Shown here: piece by piece, positions 12,886 to 26,109 of the stretch
Numbering within the stretch: position 1 is the first letter of the stretch
How the letters are laid out: the number at the start of each line of letters is the position of its first letter
NCBI GenBank assembly: GCA_038503075.1
Contig: JBCAML010000001.1
Coordinates: forward strand, 930,001-994,000
Source: Gyromitra esculenta
Taxonomy: Eukaryota; Ascomycota; Pezizomycetes; Pezizales; Discinaceae
Reading direction: 5' to 3'
DNA: 64,000 nt
Program-made: the position numbers and the translations under genes
The notes under the pieces: generated by a model
Seen by the model: only the letters and a program-made list of their open reading frames with translations
Told to the model about the DNA's origin: nothing
Databases searched by the model: none

Positions 12886-15804
12886 ATGGTCAAGTAAGTT
12901 TTGTTTCCATCTTTGGTCTCCTGAGGGAAAGTGGTATTTGCCATTGGGGCTTCGTGACTGACTGTGCTATTTTCTAGTTTCACTGTCGATCAGATCCGTG
13001 GCTTGATGGACAAGGTTACGAACGTTCGTAACATGTCCGTCATTGCTCACGGTAAGTTTGATGGAATCTATCTGTTTCAGCTTTTTACATAAACTAATAG
13101 TTGGCGGTCACCCATAGTCGATCACGGAAAATCTACCTTGACCGACTCTCTTGTCCAGCGAGCTGGTATTATTTCTGCCGCCAAAGCCGGTGAGCAACGA
13201 TTCACCGACACTCGTCAGGACGAGCAGGACCGGTGTATTACCATCAAGTCCACTGCCATCTCCTTGTACGCTGAGCTGTCTGAGGAGGATGTCAAGGATA
13301 TCACCCAGAAGACTGAGGGTAACAACTTTTTGATCAACTTGATCGACTCCCCCGGTCACGTCGATTTCTCCTCCGAAGTCACTGCTGCCCTCCGTGTCAC
13401 CGATGGTGCTCTTGTTGTCGTCGACTGTGTCGAAGGTGTTTGCGTCCAGACCGAGACTGTCCTCCGTCAGGCTCTAGCCGAGCGTATCAAGCCTGTCTGT
13501 ATCATCAACAAGGTCGATCGTGCCTTATTAGAACTTCAGGTTGAGAAGGAAGACTTGTACCAGTCCTTCTCCCGTACTGTTGAGTCTGTCAACGTCATCA
13601 TTGCTACCTACTTCGACAAGACCCTCGGTGATGTTCAGGTTTACCCATACAAGGGAACTGTTGCTTTTGGTTCCGGTCTTCACGGATGGGCTTTCACCGT
13701 CCGCCAGTTCGCTGGACGCTATGCCAAGAAATTTGGTGTTGACAGGACCAAGATGATGGAACGTCTTTGGGTATGTTTAGATCTTGGCCTATGATTTTTC
13801 GATTGCGGTACTAACCAAATACTCCAGGGCGACAACTTCTTCAACCCTAAGACCAAGAAGTGGACTAAGGTTCAGATGTACGAGGGTGAACCTTTGGAGC
13901 GTGCCTTCAATCAATTCATCTTGGACCCCATTTTCAGAATTTTCGCGGCTGTCATGAACTTCAAGAAGGACGAGATTCCAGTCTTGCTCAAGAAGTTGGA
14001 TATTAGCCTTAAGGCTGAGGAGAGAGATCTTGAAGGAAAGGCCCTTCTCAAGATTGTCATGAGGAAATTCTTGCCCGCTGCCGACGCTCTTATGGAGATG
14101 ATCGTCATGCACCTGCCTTCTCCTGTCACTGCCCAGAGATACCGTGCTGAGACCTTGTACGAGGGTCCCCCCGACGATGATGTCTGCATTGGTATCCGGG
14201 ATTGTGACCCTAAGGCTCCTCTTATGTTGTACGTCTCGAAGATGGTACCGACCTCTGATAAGGGTCGTTTCTACGCTTTCGGTCGTGTCTTTGCCGGTAC
14301 CGTCAAGTCTGGTCTTAAAGTCCGTATCCAGGGACCTAACTACACACCCGGCAAGAAGGAGGACTTGTTCATCAAGGCTATTCAGCGTACTATTCTCATG
14401 ATGGGACGTTATATTGAGCCTATCGAAGATGTCCCGGCCGGTAACATTGTCGGTTTGGTCGGTGTTGATCAGTTCTTGCTCAAGTCTGGTACCCTCACCA
14501 CCTCCGAGACTGCCCACAACTTGAAGGTCATGAAGTTCTCCGTGTCCCCTGTCGTTCAGGTCGCCGTCGAAGTCAAGAATGCCAACGACTTGCCGAAATT
14601 GGTTGAAGGTCTGAAGCGATTGTCCAAGTCTGACCCTTGCGTCTTGACCTACATTTCTGACTCTGGTGAGCACATCGTTGCTGGCGCCGGTGAACTGCAC
14701 TTGGAGATTTGCTTGAAGGTCAGCCCTCAACCCCAAATGAAATATATCCCAAAATTTATTTATACTAAACCCTGTTACAGGATCTTGAAGAAGACCATGC
14801 TGGTATCCCATTGAAGATTTCGCCCCCTGTCGTCCAATACCGTGAGACTGTTGCTGGTAACTCTAGCATAACCGCGTTGTCAAAATCGCCCAACAAGCAC
14901 AACCGTCTCTATGTCAGTGCTGCTCCCCTTGACGACGATGTTTCCAAGGACATTGAGTCTGGCAAGATCGGTCCTCGTGACGATTTCAAGGCTCGTGCTA
15001 GAATTCTTGCAGATGAGCACGGCTGGGATGTGACGGATGCCAGGAAGATTTGGTGTTTCGGACCCGACACCACTGGGTATGATTTAAACAAAAGACACCT
15101 TAATTAATGGACAAGTCACTAATATATAATATTCTGTATAGTGCCAACTTGCTCGTCGATCAGACCAAGGCTGTCCAGTACCTCAACGAAATCAAGGACT
15201 CCGTGGTCTCTGGTTTCCAGTGGGCTACCCGTGAAGGTCCTATTGCTGAGGAGCCCATGCGCAGCGTTCGCTTCAACATTCTCGACGTAAGACCCAGAAT
15301 TGGTAAGCTTATTTTATATATATTTCTAACAAAAGAATACAGGTGACTCTGCACGCTGATGCCATCCATCGTGGTGGTGGACAGATCATCCCTACTGCTC
15401 GTCGTGTTCTCTACGCTGCCACCCTGCTTGCTAACCCTGGTCTCTTGGAGCCTATCTACCTTGTTGAGATCCAGGTGCCTGAACAGGCTATGGGCGGTAT
15501 CTACGGTGTCCTGACAAGAAGGAGAGGTCACGTCTTCTCTGAGGAGCAGCGTCCTGGTACTCCTCTGTTCAACGTCAAGGCTTACATGCCCGTCAACGAG
15601 TCCTTCGGTTTCACCGCCGATCTCCGCTCTCACACTGGTGGACAGGCTTTCCCTCAATCTGTGTTTGATCACTGGACCGTCCTTCCTGGTGGTTCAGTTC
15701 TTGACGCTACCTCTAAGCCTGGTCAGATTGTCCAAGACATGAGGAAACGTAAGGGACTCAAGGTTGAAGTTCCTGGTGTTGAAAACTACTACGACAAACT
15801 CTAA
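12886..15804 (+). CDS. EFT1: translation elongation factor 2 (eEF2)
   Basis: Seven exons: 12886-12893, 12978-13051, 13118-13770, 13828-14718, 14781-15076, 15142-15286, 15343-15804. They give 842 residues, the same length as yeast eEF2. The first exon is only 8 bases (ATGGTCAA). Domain I shows the P-loop [12 protein letters not shown], the G2/G3 region [11 protein letters not shown] and the NKVD guanine-binding motif. Later landmarks are [11 protein letters not shown] and, at the start of the last exon, [11 protein letters not shown], which carries the histidine converted to diphthamide. The protein ends in YYDKL. It drives GTP-dependent translocation of the ribosome in the cytosol. Codon use is strongly biased to C-ending codons, as expected of a highly expressed gene. 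A long antisense open frame (13789-14811) is a shadow of this bias. Confidence 0.98.
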
Positions 15805-16856
15805 ATGATGGCTGGGGAAAAAAAAATAAAATGTGTAATTTGTCCCTCAATCTATTGAGCTCTTTATTAAAACGTCAAAATTAAAATAGGGAAAGGGTTT
15901 CATGAGGGTTTTGAGATGAACTGCGATGAGGATATGATTGGCGGGGCTTTTATTTTTTCTCTTTGGTGTTATCATTTATTTCTTTTTTGTCTGGTTTTCT
16001 TTTTCTTGGATCTACAATTTTTTTCTTTTTCTGCTTAAAGATCCTTGTTGCATCAAGATTCCTGTTTTTAGTTACGTTAAAAAACGATAAATAAAGGCTT
16101 TAAGAAGAGGTTTTCTGTACGCTTTTTTACTGTCTCTAATCCACTAATTCAGTGATCCCGCTGAGTAATTTTCGACGTACTCGATGTGTGTTATGCTATC
16201 AACAACCAATTTAATAGGGGCATACATATAGATTAATATACTGAAAGCTTGGGTGGTATTCTCTAAATCTCTAAATCAATTAACGTACATGACATGAGTT
16301 CCCTCTACCATTCTCCAGCTATAACTAAGCCTTAGAACCCATCGGCCTATGCACCAACGAGATAGTAATAATGACTTGTTCATGGCTTGCTCACATCACT
16401 TCTTAAAAGTTACATATCTGCTGCTAAACCTAATTCCATTACTTTCTCTACTTAGTCGGTAGTATCCCTCATAACGAAGCCTCTATAACCCAAGGCACGG
16501 TTAACATCTTAAGATGGGCCAAAGCAACAATCAGACCTCATAGTTACACCTACGAGTCAACTGAGGCACTCTGCTTTTCGCTTGCAATTAAAGTGGTGAT
16601 TGTAGAACTTTTGCTGTGTTACTGGAATGAGTAGCTACATGTAGTTTTGTCGAATTCTGATTATCAATTACCGCCCGAGAATCGTCAAACACAAGACTGT
16701 CTAGCTTCTCATTAACCTCTAATGCTATAGTATATCATTTCTGTAGACGTAAAAAATAGATATACCAACAAGCGAATAACTCGTAGATAAATGCAGGATA
16801 ATAAAGATTCGCAGGAAAAACCTGTCTATCACTCCACTTTACTACATCTTATCACA
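15805..16856. other. eEF2 3' flank and intergenic region
   Basis: T-rich sequence after the eEF2 stop, consistent with a 3' UTR, followed by unremarkable AT-rich DNA with one TACATGTA site at 16636-16643. I see no gene. Confidence 0.6.
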
Positions 16857-16958
16857 GCGCCGTTGGTCCAGGGGTAGGATAGTTGCCTTCCATTATGTCC
16901 GGTTAATCGCCCGGGTGAGTGTGAGCAACTGGGAGGGGTTCGAGTCCCCTACGGCGCA
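16857..16958 (+). tRNA. tRNA-Gly (anticodon UCC) with a 31-base intron
   Basis: The acceptor stem GCGCCGT (16857-16863) pairs perfectly with ACGGCGC (16951-16957), followed by discriminator A. The D arm contains CCAGGGGTAGG. The anticodon stem GTTGC (16882-16886) pairs with GCAAC (16925-16929). The loop reads C-T-TCC-A with the anticodon at 16889-16891. The intron 16893-16923 sits one base after the anticodon, the canonical nuclear position. The T arm is GGGG-TTCGAGT-CCCC. A TTTT run at 16964-16967 would serve as RNA polymerase III terminator. The CCA end is not encoded, as usual in eukaryotes. Confidence 0.95.
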
Positions 16959-19900
16959 TTATCTTTTATATTTTGCTGCTTGACACTCCCTAGTGAGTGG
17001 AGCTAGGCCAAGTAGTTGTTGGTAGCGCTATCTCGGGAGGCTAACACGGGAGTTGGAGCTTTCTTGGTGCAAGGAGATTTGGGTTGAAGAAGATCCTCGA
17101 AATTTGGGAATATATAGGTTTCCTTTGCTAGGAGGTGAGCGTGAGAGAAAAACACCTATCGTCTGGATACCTGTATTCTAAACCCCATATTAGGTTTGTT
17201 AGCGAAACCATGGATACTCAATCCCAGTCGGTTTTCTAATCTGGAACTTCTCGAATTTGTGAAATTCATTAGAACTACATGCAGTGATTTATAGCCACAG
17301 CAGGGCGAATCCAGTAGCTAGAGAGTAATCATATCGTACGATATAGGTATTTAGGGAAGAGGTCGAGGTAGATGACTTTGACGAATACTTGGGAACCTTA
17401 GATATTGCAGAGAGCCAAGATATCAGTGTTCCATTAGCTGGATCGGCGAGCTACAAGATATAAGTGGAACAGCAGTTTTCGACACCTCAATAGGTGTATA
17501 AAGAAAACTCGCACTCCTGCGAGTTGTTAATCACGTGTCTGGCAGCGGGAGTTTAGTTGAATCCACCCGCTTCATTTATTACGATTGGATCCTAAACTAG
17601 GTTGGTATGTGTAAAGAATACATATAACTGGAATATGTAGGGAATATACTTAGGGCCTGGAGAATAGCAGATATTTACGACTTCAGGTTAGAGTCGATAA
17701 TTTTCTATCTGCAAGTAGGAGAGTGAGCCGAATTTATAATGCAACCGATAGCTATAATATCGGCTTCTCAATAGTAACGGCATAATCAAAAAGAGCGAAT
17801 GAAAGTAAAAGGATAGGAGTATATAGTTGGTGGTGGTTTTTCCCGGATGCGGAGAGCAAATCCGTAATCATGGTTTAGGCGAGAGTGTCGCCAGCCTCCT
17901 CGATCTCAGGGAGCCTCCACTGCTCAGAGATTCTGGCTTAAAGCCAAATGAGAAATAATGACAGCTGAGAGTGTTTAATGTACATAAAAATATAGTCCCG
18001 CTGTAGGTTTCTCAGGTCAGGCCTTCTAACATGTGCCTAGAAGAGTATCTTCTGCACCGAATAAGGAAAGAAAAGGTCGAATATATTCGCTGCCGCTTCC
18101 ACAAAAGGGAGCAAGCCAATGGGAAACAATTATAAGGATAAATGCCAAGTCTTTTCTTCAGCAGAGAGTAATACTCTAGGTGTGGATCATTTACTACCTC
18201 CGAGGGTCGAAATCCAAAACCAAACGGGAAACAAATTATCTACCAATAGAGCCTATTTGATTTAGTTTGACACCCCTTTATATCATTCTGGTGGCTGCGT
18301 CATAAGGAGTCACTCGCTAAATATTCCAGGATGCTTTTTTGGAATAAACTCTCGGGAGCAAGTATTATTTTACTTTAGGAGGGGGAAGCGACATAGGCAC
18401 AAGCTGTTACTACTCGTAAAGTAGTCCAACCGGTAGAAACGTCTCTAGCCCATTTAGCGCCCAAACACCCAAGGCCCGACACCCGCCGACCAGAAACCGC
18501 CTCCCAAATGCTACCTCCGATAGCGAAGTTAGACATAAATCCTACTAGTGACAAAATGAGTCAGTGATGGACTGGGCTACGTTGAAAAGACGGCTAGTCG
18601 ATGGCTCATCCCATCCCCTATTGTCTTGGCTGCTACACACTACAAGTTACGGGGATGGGGCTGGGCACGAAACTAGATAACCGATGAAGCAACGGCGTCG
18701 TTCTTACTTATCCGATTCTTTAGCAGATTATAGCGAACTAGTGGTCAGCTCGTGACCAACGAATATAAAGGACAGCAACAAGAGAGAAGCAAAATCGGAA
18801 TAGAGTGAAGCGTAAGGAAAGCTGCTTTAAAGTTGACAGTTAGCATTCGATAGATTACAAAGTGTAACACAGCTGTGGGTAGAAAAGTAGACTATGCGAA
18901 GTGACCGTACGGGCAGGGTTGGGAGAAAGGCTGTAGTGAGCCAAGGCAGATACTCGGGGATGAAAAGAACCACATGTATTCGTAGACCGCAACATTCACC
19001 TTTATGTAGAGTGAAGAATGAAGCAAGAAGGGGAAGCAAGGGAAGATACATTTAGCCACCAACAGAAATAACTAGAGATAATGGAAAGTATTACGGGTGT
19101 AGGGAGAAGTGATTCAAAGTGGCGGTGCCCTAAATCTAAATTGAACTTTCCCTCACACCAGTTATTACAGTGATTTTCGACCATTCCTGTGTCGTCTATC
19201 TTTGTAAGGTTTCCTTCCTCTTATTAACTTCATTGTGATAATGATTTTGGGCACATTTTGTAAGTGAAGGCTGGTGCTTCGAGCATATACAAGTTGGCGC
19301 GCGCGTACCCGCAGCACCACCACTTCGCATCTCTTACCCCTACGCCCGTAGTATTACGGATGCAGGGAAAAATCTGCCACCAGGTGGGATGCTGGCGGTG
19401 CGAAACTCGAGCGGTTTCAAGCCAGTTGAAGTGCGGTCTTGGCGCAGCCTCGTGGACCATATTGGTCAGCTGGTGATCTGTAAGTAACAGGGTTCGCACC
19501 ACAAAAGGCTTAAATATACCAACCGTCCATGACAACCTCGTCTTTTCCAATAGCCAGATAGCAAGTTTCAACACCAAAGATCTGGTAGTCGCCCCCACCA
19601 TGTGGACTTGGGTCAAAACGCAATCTAGCAGGAAGGTCCTGCTTTCCATCACTTCCGTTATCGCCAACATTATCTTTGCTCTTTCGTCTTAAAATTCCTC
19701 TCATCCTTAACCTAAGACACGGTTTTGCTACTTTTCGAATCTAGCATCGATCTTTCTTGGCGCAGCGTTTAAGAATCACAAATGATCACTCGAGCATCTG
19801 GTACGACAGGTGGTCCTGTTTGGAACCCCAATTTTTAGAGATTGATTGGGTAACTCCTTGCTCGAACCTATGGTAGGAAAATTAGTACTTTATTCACGAA

Positions 19901-21367
19901 TAGTATTGCTTGTCAAGCGATTCGATATTTTCGCATACTGAGGAAGCATGCCGATTTGCGTTTAGCACCGTGGGATTACCTGTTTGAGGTTCCTGTCTCA
20001 CAGAGATCCAGTACCAGGCGTTACTAAATTGTTAGTTCTTTAAGGGATTGGTTAACATTGGCTCATAATTTCTTGCTCGAAGAAAAAAACGTGGTAGGAA
20101 TTTCCTCGTTGTGCAATCAGCAGGGATGTCGGTTTCCATTAACATGAGGTTTGCTGCAGGTTAAGGCTTGGCCGCTTATCACGTGGCAGCAAGGAGGGGC
20201 TTAACTTGCATGTTAACTGGATCTAATCCAGAAACTGCCTACCGAGCTCCGATCGCCTACTGGGCAACGCCATATCACAGGCCGCAACGCGTGTGCGAGG
20301 GGCACAAAGCACGGCGCGTATGGAAAACCGTGTCTGTTGCACACAAACATCGACGGTCGTTGCTATGATGAAGATCACGACGTTGAGAAAAGGATGTGCG
20401 ATACACATCACTTTACCGGGAGATTCGGGATATAATATTTTCTCTTTGCAGATGATTATTGTTGTTTTTTCTAGGTTGTGGACTTGCGGCCACACACCTA
20501 AGGTCTCGTGACTGCGTGGGAACGTTACGTTTTCGTGGCAGTCGAACACTTCTTTTTTGCCCACTTCCCCCTCCAGCCGCTTTTTCCCCACCGCCGAGAG
20601 TTTGGCCCTTCCTCTCGTTTCGAGCGGCGAGCGAAGTGGAGCTCCCAGGCTTGACGCGGGACCTGTCAAGTTTAGGAGGGAATGCACATCCGTTAGTGCC
20701 GTAGATTTTCCACATCCGTATGCACAACACAGTTTCGAGGGGGGCAGATCTTCAGAAGGTTTTGTTTTCCCCGCCCGGTGGTATCCTTCTCTCTAAATCT
20801 CGGTCCTTTTGACCCCCAGACATCTGGATCTCGCTTCATTGCGGTTGGTTTCTGGGGCTGGACCAAATTTGTTAGCATATCTATCTGCCCGCTTGTATCC
20901 TTGGCCCGTACCCAATTGAGGAGGTGCGAGACGGGATTTTAGTTGACCTGCTTTTTGAAGAGGATTTATTTTTTCGTGTCGCCCTGGACAAATTCAGAAG
21001 AATCATGGTGTTGCGAGCGAGACGCCAGAGATTTCGTAACACCAGTGAAGGAAATCGGGGAAAACAAGAAAACAATAATGACGAAGAACACGAAAACCAC
21101 TTTAATTCGCGTTCATAGTGAACAGCTATCTGATTCTAATCGCGATCGAAGGATTATTTTTTATTATTCCTCTCGGGTTGTCGCCGGGACGACGTAAGTA
21201 CCTCTACGCCGTGTCAACACTGCGACTACTTCTCCTCCTCCGTACACTTTCCCCCAAAGAAATCTAGATCTGCTGTTACTACCACACGTATCCACCACTC
21301 CCGATAGTCTGCTCCACTACCCCTCGTCCTTCTCCCGTCCCCCCCTTCCCCGCTACTCGGCTCTATC
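16959..21367. other. gene-poor intergenic region with possible relics
   Basis: Mostly AT-rich DNA without a recognisable gene. One short coding-like segment lies at 19527-19704 (-). The interval 20460-21360 becomes GC-richer and pyrimidine-rich and is probably the promoter and 5' UTR of the WHI5-like gene. I found no transposon ends or further tRNA genes by eye. Confidence 0.55.
19527..19704 (-). other. possible orphan exon or gene relic
   Basis: A frame starting at a genuine ATG (19704) encodes about 60 residues with protein-like composition, including LRFDPSPHGGGDYQIFG and ETCYLAIGKDEVVMDGW. It then runs into GTATAT, which could be a 5' splice site, with an acceptor TTACAG about 40 bases on. 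Joining these in the expected phase gives an immediate stop, so the gene is either broken or wrongly joined. I do not recognise the family. Confidence 0.25.
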
Positions 21368-23173
21368 ATGTCACAGAGCAGCACTGAGTCCTCCTCTATT
21401 CCACCATCCTCTCAGGTCCCTCTGCCATCATCCTCTATGGACTATTACGATACCCCCCAAAGACATCATCTCCATCATCCGTCAACTCCCAACGCTCAGA
21501 TGTCTGCCCGCACTGCTACTCTAAACCCTCCCCCGTTATTGAGTCATTCAAGTACGCTCTCACAGGCCTCAACGGCCGCGTACTCGATTCGCGAATCCCC
21601 CGATATCGATGAGCGCCCTTCGTCGCCATTTTCATGCCGCGATTCACCTCCGCCGATAATAATGTCAACCGCAAATACACCTATCGTACCGCCGTCTGGT
21701 GTGAATCCTCAATACAATCCGTTTCCTGGAAGCCCGTCCATTGCCGCGTCGACCGCGGGGTCAAAACGGACTGCGTCGGGGACAGTCAAGAACACGTTCC
21801 CTAATAGCGCGTCATCCGTTCCAAACTCGCCTGCCACGCCGGTGACACCAAGGTTCGTGAGGATGCACACGGGAATTGATGCTAGCCCAAAGAACGTTTC
21901 ACAGGTGTGTGTCTGAAAGGCAATTTCTGACGATCCCCGTTTTTTTCACATGGGTCTGTTTTTTGCGGTTTTTACGGCGGGGTCATTTTCCTTACACAAT
22001 GTGTTTTTCGTGATGGTCTAGATATCTACGCAGCTTCGAACACGCCTAACATACGCTCTTCTTAAACTCGAAAACAACTGGACTTCCGAGTCTCTCGACC
22101 AAGTAGAAGCACGCATATCACAAGGACAACACCCCACTTCTCCTTCTCCACGCGTCCATATCAAACGTGAACCTAGTGCGGGGGATGAGCATGGTTCTGC
22201 ATTTGACACGATCAGGCGCCATACAAGGACTAGCAGTGAGCCGAATACCGCGCATCCGCTCGGTGTGGGGGGTGGGGCTAATAGAACATATGAATCTTTC
22301 TGGCGGGATCAAGAAGCCAATCCTATACGCGCAAAAATATTGCAGGCCAAAGCTGCGTCTCAGGCTTTAGGAACTTCTACAAATATCAATGTTACTCACC
22401 CTTCAGCTTCAATATCCCACGCAGCCCACAGGGGCGGGCTACAACCCCCCGCACAGATCATACCAGATCGTGACCGACGTTCATACTACAATCCTCCCCG
22501 GCACCCCCCAGCATTAACACCTAGCGGAAGTAATTTGAGTACCTACAGTAACTATTCTACTGCGTCTTCTGCGTCAATGGTAGCAAATACACCCCCGCCA
22601 GCAGGAGCTGCAGCGCAGAGGACAATGGAACAGGATGCGGTAGAAAGTTTAATGTTTCTATCATCACCTGGAAACTCTCGCCCTTCGTCCCAGCAGACCA
22701 TTTCTTCGGTACACACACCACAGCACTCACAGCACTCACAGCCCCCAGTTGCGACTTTTCACCCCTCCCCTTCATCATCACAACATAATCCTTCACGTGT
22801 AAAGCATAACTACGCACGTAACGCAACCACGTGGCCACGCGACAGACCACGCCATAAGCAAGCTAGGACTGGGCTAGAAGGGCTAGGCGTTGCGATTGGT
22901 GGAGGCGTACAGGAGGAGGATGACGCGACGGATGAGGAGACGGGACCAGATTCGGTGAATGCAAGAGTCAGAGAAGGAGGGAAGGGAGAGAAATTTGATA
23001 ACATAAGCCCGATAGAGAGAGCAGCGCGGCAGAGGGGAGAAACAATAGGCATATCATCAAGACCGATCCACGGCGGGGGACGAGCCAGGATGGGAAGCGT
23101 AGGAGGAGGAACTGGCGCCGCTGCTGCACCATCTCCTGGGGTCCGGGGAGTTGCAGGAATAGGGGGCTATTAA
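21368..23173 (+). CDS. WHI5/NRM1-family G1/S transcriptional repressor
   Basis: Two exons, 21368-21904 and 22022-23173, give 562 residues. Most of the chain is disordered, Ser/Pro/Thr-rich, with many SP/TP sites suited to cyclin-dependent kinase control. The diagnostic part is the GTB-type motif at about residues 183-204, LRTRLTYALLKLENNW followed by SLDQVE. In the Whi5/Nrm1/Srl3 family this motif binds the SBF/MBF transcription factors. A second conserved piece, AVESLMFLSSPGNSRPSS, lies near residue 385. Family members hold back G1/S genes until phosphorylated or act as feedback repressors of MBF. Which of the two roles applies here cannot be told. The C-terminal 60 residues are Gly/Arg-rich. 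The protein is longer than yeast Whi5 (295 residues), as is common in filamentous fungi. Confidence 0.85.
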
Positions 23174-26109
23174 CTGCAGAGTAGAGTTAGAAGAGTGTTT
23201 TTTTTTTTACCGATTCACATGTTTATTTTGGACACTTCATGAATAGGGTACTAGGGAAAAGTTGGGTTGGGTTGAGTTGGAGGCATGAGGGGTGCTTTTA
23301 TATTCTACCTACAATGATCCTATTCATTTTTTTCTTTTTCTTAAGGGTTACTTGCAGGTGGGGAAATTTGGTAACAGTTTGAACATGGGGGAGTTTACGG
23401 GATGCAAATTGGCGTGTCCGGGGTTTACACTAAGTAATCTGTTTGTTGTAGGCGTGTTTGTGGGGTTTCTTCTCTTTGTCCCTCATTTCTTTCTAGCTTT
23501 CTTTTATGCTTTTCTTACTTCTACTTTATGTTTCTTGCTTCTTATCACATTTTTACTTCTACCACATATGGTTTGAATACCCCGATATTTCTGCTCTCTC
23601 GGCCCTCTGTGTCCTTTCATTTTTTTTCCCTCATTGTTCAAGTAACTTGACTGTGGACGACTGATGATTAAATTTGATGTTATGTTCGTAAGGTATTTTA
23701 ATGAAGGTCTGCGAGTTGTGAGAAAAGTTTTTGATGTTTAGTTTTTTCTGGGGGGGGGGGTGGGGGTAGTTATTACTAGACCTAGAGAGGGGAGGGATCT
23801 GAACTGGTTGGTCGGTAGTGGCTTTTTTTTGTGAGAGAGGTTTATATAGCGACCGTTATATACTACTGTCGCTTGCCGCCCTAGTGACGTGTGTACGGAA
23901 ACCGATCTGGTGTCTAGTTTTCGGCCCAACCGCAGTAAGCACCTAATCGTGGATCTGCAGCGGCTTGTGGAAATGCGGGATTGTGGCTGCGAGTGGGGGT
24001 GTATTAGTGCGAGTGAGATCCTGTGACTAATATCTGACGTAACGGGCGGTTCTGGGGTCTACAGGACGTGTGGGGGGTTGCAAGACGTCAGTAGGCTGGG
24101 GCCACTTGGCTTCGGTGTAAGCGATATTCCATACCTATATCGCTGTCCTCTGGGGGAGTTGAATACAAGGGGAATGTTCATCGCCTTCCTTCTCTCGTAG
24201 GAATGAATTTCTGGGGAATCTTCATCATTTGTGCCTGAAAAATTAGGAGGGCTTTATGGTCGTGTGATTTGGTAGCAAGACGTTTGATCACCAAGGCCAT
24301 GAGGAGGGTTAAACAGAGAATCCTAAGTTCAAGCCGAAGCATGGCTGCAGCAGTACGGAGTATTGGTTATCTAGACCTTCAAAAATGGTAGATGAAAGGG
24401 GATCAGAGTAACATTTTTTGGGGGGGGCTGTTTAATACATCTTGCTGACCAGCTAGCTATCGAGATACAGGCACACAATCTAGAAGGGGTGATTCAAAAA
24501 ACGGGTAGGTGGATGGCGGATAGGAAGAGCTAGCTCTGTCCTAACTTCGTGCTATAACCACCTTGCATAGCAAGGTGGCTAGCAACAAAGCAGATCCTTA
24601 CGCTAACAGAGGAAACGAGATCTCTGTAACGCTAAAAGCCAACCAATGGCTAACGATTGCTTCAATAATTGAATCTCATTCGTGCTGAGTTGTTGAGTAT
24701 ATCACTTCCTATATAGCAGGTTCCATAATTAGGTGCCACTTGGTCCCATTTAAGTTTTTTCACCCCCTTTGTCTTTGACCCCAATGGCTCATTGGTTTGG
24801 GGCTTCTCTAAGCCGAAGATCGACAAGTAACTATTTGAGGATTTGGGCCTTTTTATTGGCTAAGATGCTAGGGATACTTTTTTTGTCTGTACCTAGCGGA
24901 GCGTAACGTTGGCGTACGGGGGGGGTGTTTTAGCGGACTAGAGTATATCCTATAGAGGGCTCTGTATGTAGACACCAATTATATCCTACTTAAGTATGAC
25001 ATTTTGCTGGCAGATGTACTCGAATTTCATTTTGTTCCACCAATAGAAATCCCGAAATCACAAATATATCTTATATTTCCTAAAAAGGGCTCGCCGGTTC
25101 TCCAATCAGTCCGGTCCTTTTGAATACTTAACCACCGAAATGGGCATATGTAGGCACCGTGCTAGGAGAAGAGAGAAGAAGAAGAAAAAGCCTACAATAT
25201 TCAATAGGGTTCTCCGCTAGCAGTGGGCAAGGAATCTCAGCTTCCTCCTCGTCTTTTGACCCCTCCCCACTCTCACTTCCGGTGTATTTTTTTAAAAAAA
25301 AAATCATGACCAATTAGCGGATAGGTCGCACTAACTAACTAAACCCTAAAAATTTCAGGACGCAGAGCCGACTAAAGAAATCTACGAACCACAACAGACT
25401 TAATACGTATCCGAAAACGTGTAGCAACATAATAACATAGCGCAAAATCCAACTTTAACAAGGCCTCCCATATCACATCAAGCCAGGGAGATACATATAG
25501 TAGTAACCGCAACCCAGCACCAACACCAAAAACTTTTCCTAACCTGACTAAACCATAACTACACTTTCACATAAAAATATGCGTGATCAATCATTGTCTC
25601 TCTCTCCAATTCCTTATCGACTAGATTCCTATGTTCAACGACACGCCAATTACCACACCTTCCTTCCTTCTCGCTTCCGTTCTCTTTCTCGATCTCGCTT
25701 CCCCCCTTCTTTCTTTCGTTCCATGCTCTTGCGAAGACAAAAATATGAAAAGGAAGAAAAGGAGAGAAAAAAAAGTTACACATAAATACTATGAAGAAAA
25801 AAAAAAGGGTTAGGGAACACCACAAATTAATAACAAGAAAGAAAAAGAAAAACGGGAGTTAAAAAAAACGAATTTGAAATAAAAAAAACCTCAACCCACT
25901 ATCTTAAACACCGCCCTCCTTCCTTCTTCGCCCTCCCCTTACACAAGAAGTTGTAAAATGCCAAACCAAACCAAGCCGAATCAAACCAATCAAATAAAGT
26001 TACAATCCATCCCCTTATTTCTTTTCTTCTACTCATGCAATCCCCCCAAGCTTCTCCTACAATATCATAAGAACCACGATCATTCGCCCTATTTTCACCA
26101 TATAGCCAC
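23174..26109. other. intergenic region between convergent genes
   Basis: The first 500 bases are T-rich 3' flank of the WHI5-like gene, with a G-homopolymer tract near 23750-23767. The last 500 bases are purine- and pyrimidine-rich 3' flank of the opposite-strand RNA-binding gene. Between them lies gene-poor DNA with a perfect 9-base hairpin (24558-24578). The open frame 23292-23576 encodes only T-rich hydrophobic sequence and looks like UTR, not a protein. Confidence 0.6.
24558..24578. repeat. perfect 9-bp hairpin
   Basis: CCACCTTGC and GCAAGGTGG pair perfectly around a 3-base loop ATA. No T-run follows, so it is not an obvious terminator. Function unknown. Confidence 0.8.

Noticed and set aside
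13789..14811. 340-codon antisense open frame across eEF2
   Set aside because: It mirrors the biased codons of a certain gene on the other strand and has no domain of its own.
23292..23576. 94-codon hydrophobic frame
   Set aside because: T-rich 3' flank read as Phe/Leu; not a credible membrane protein.
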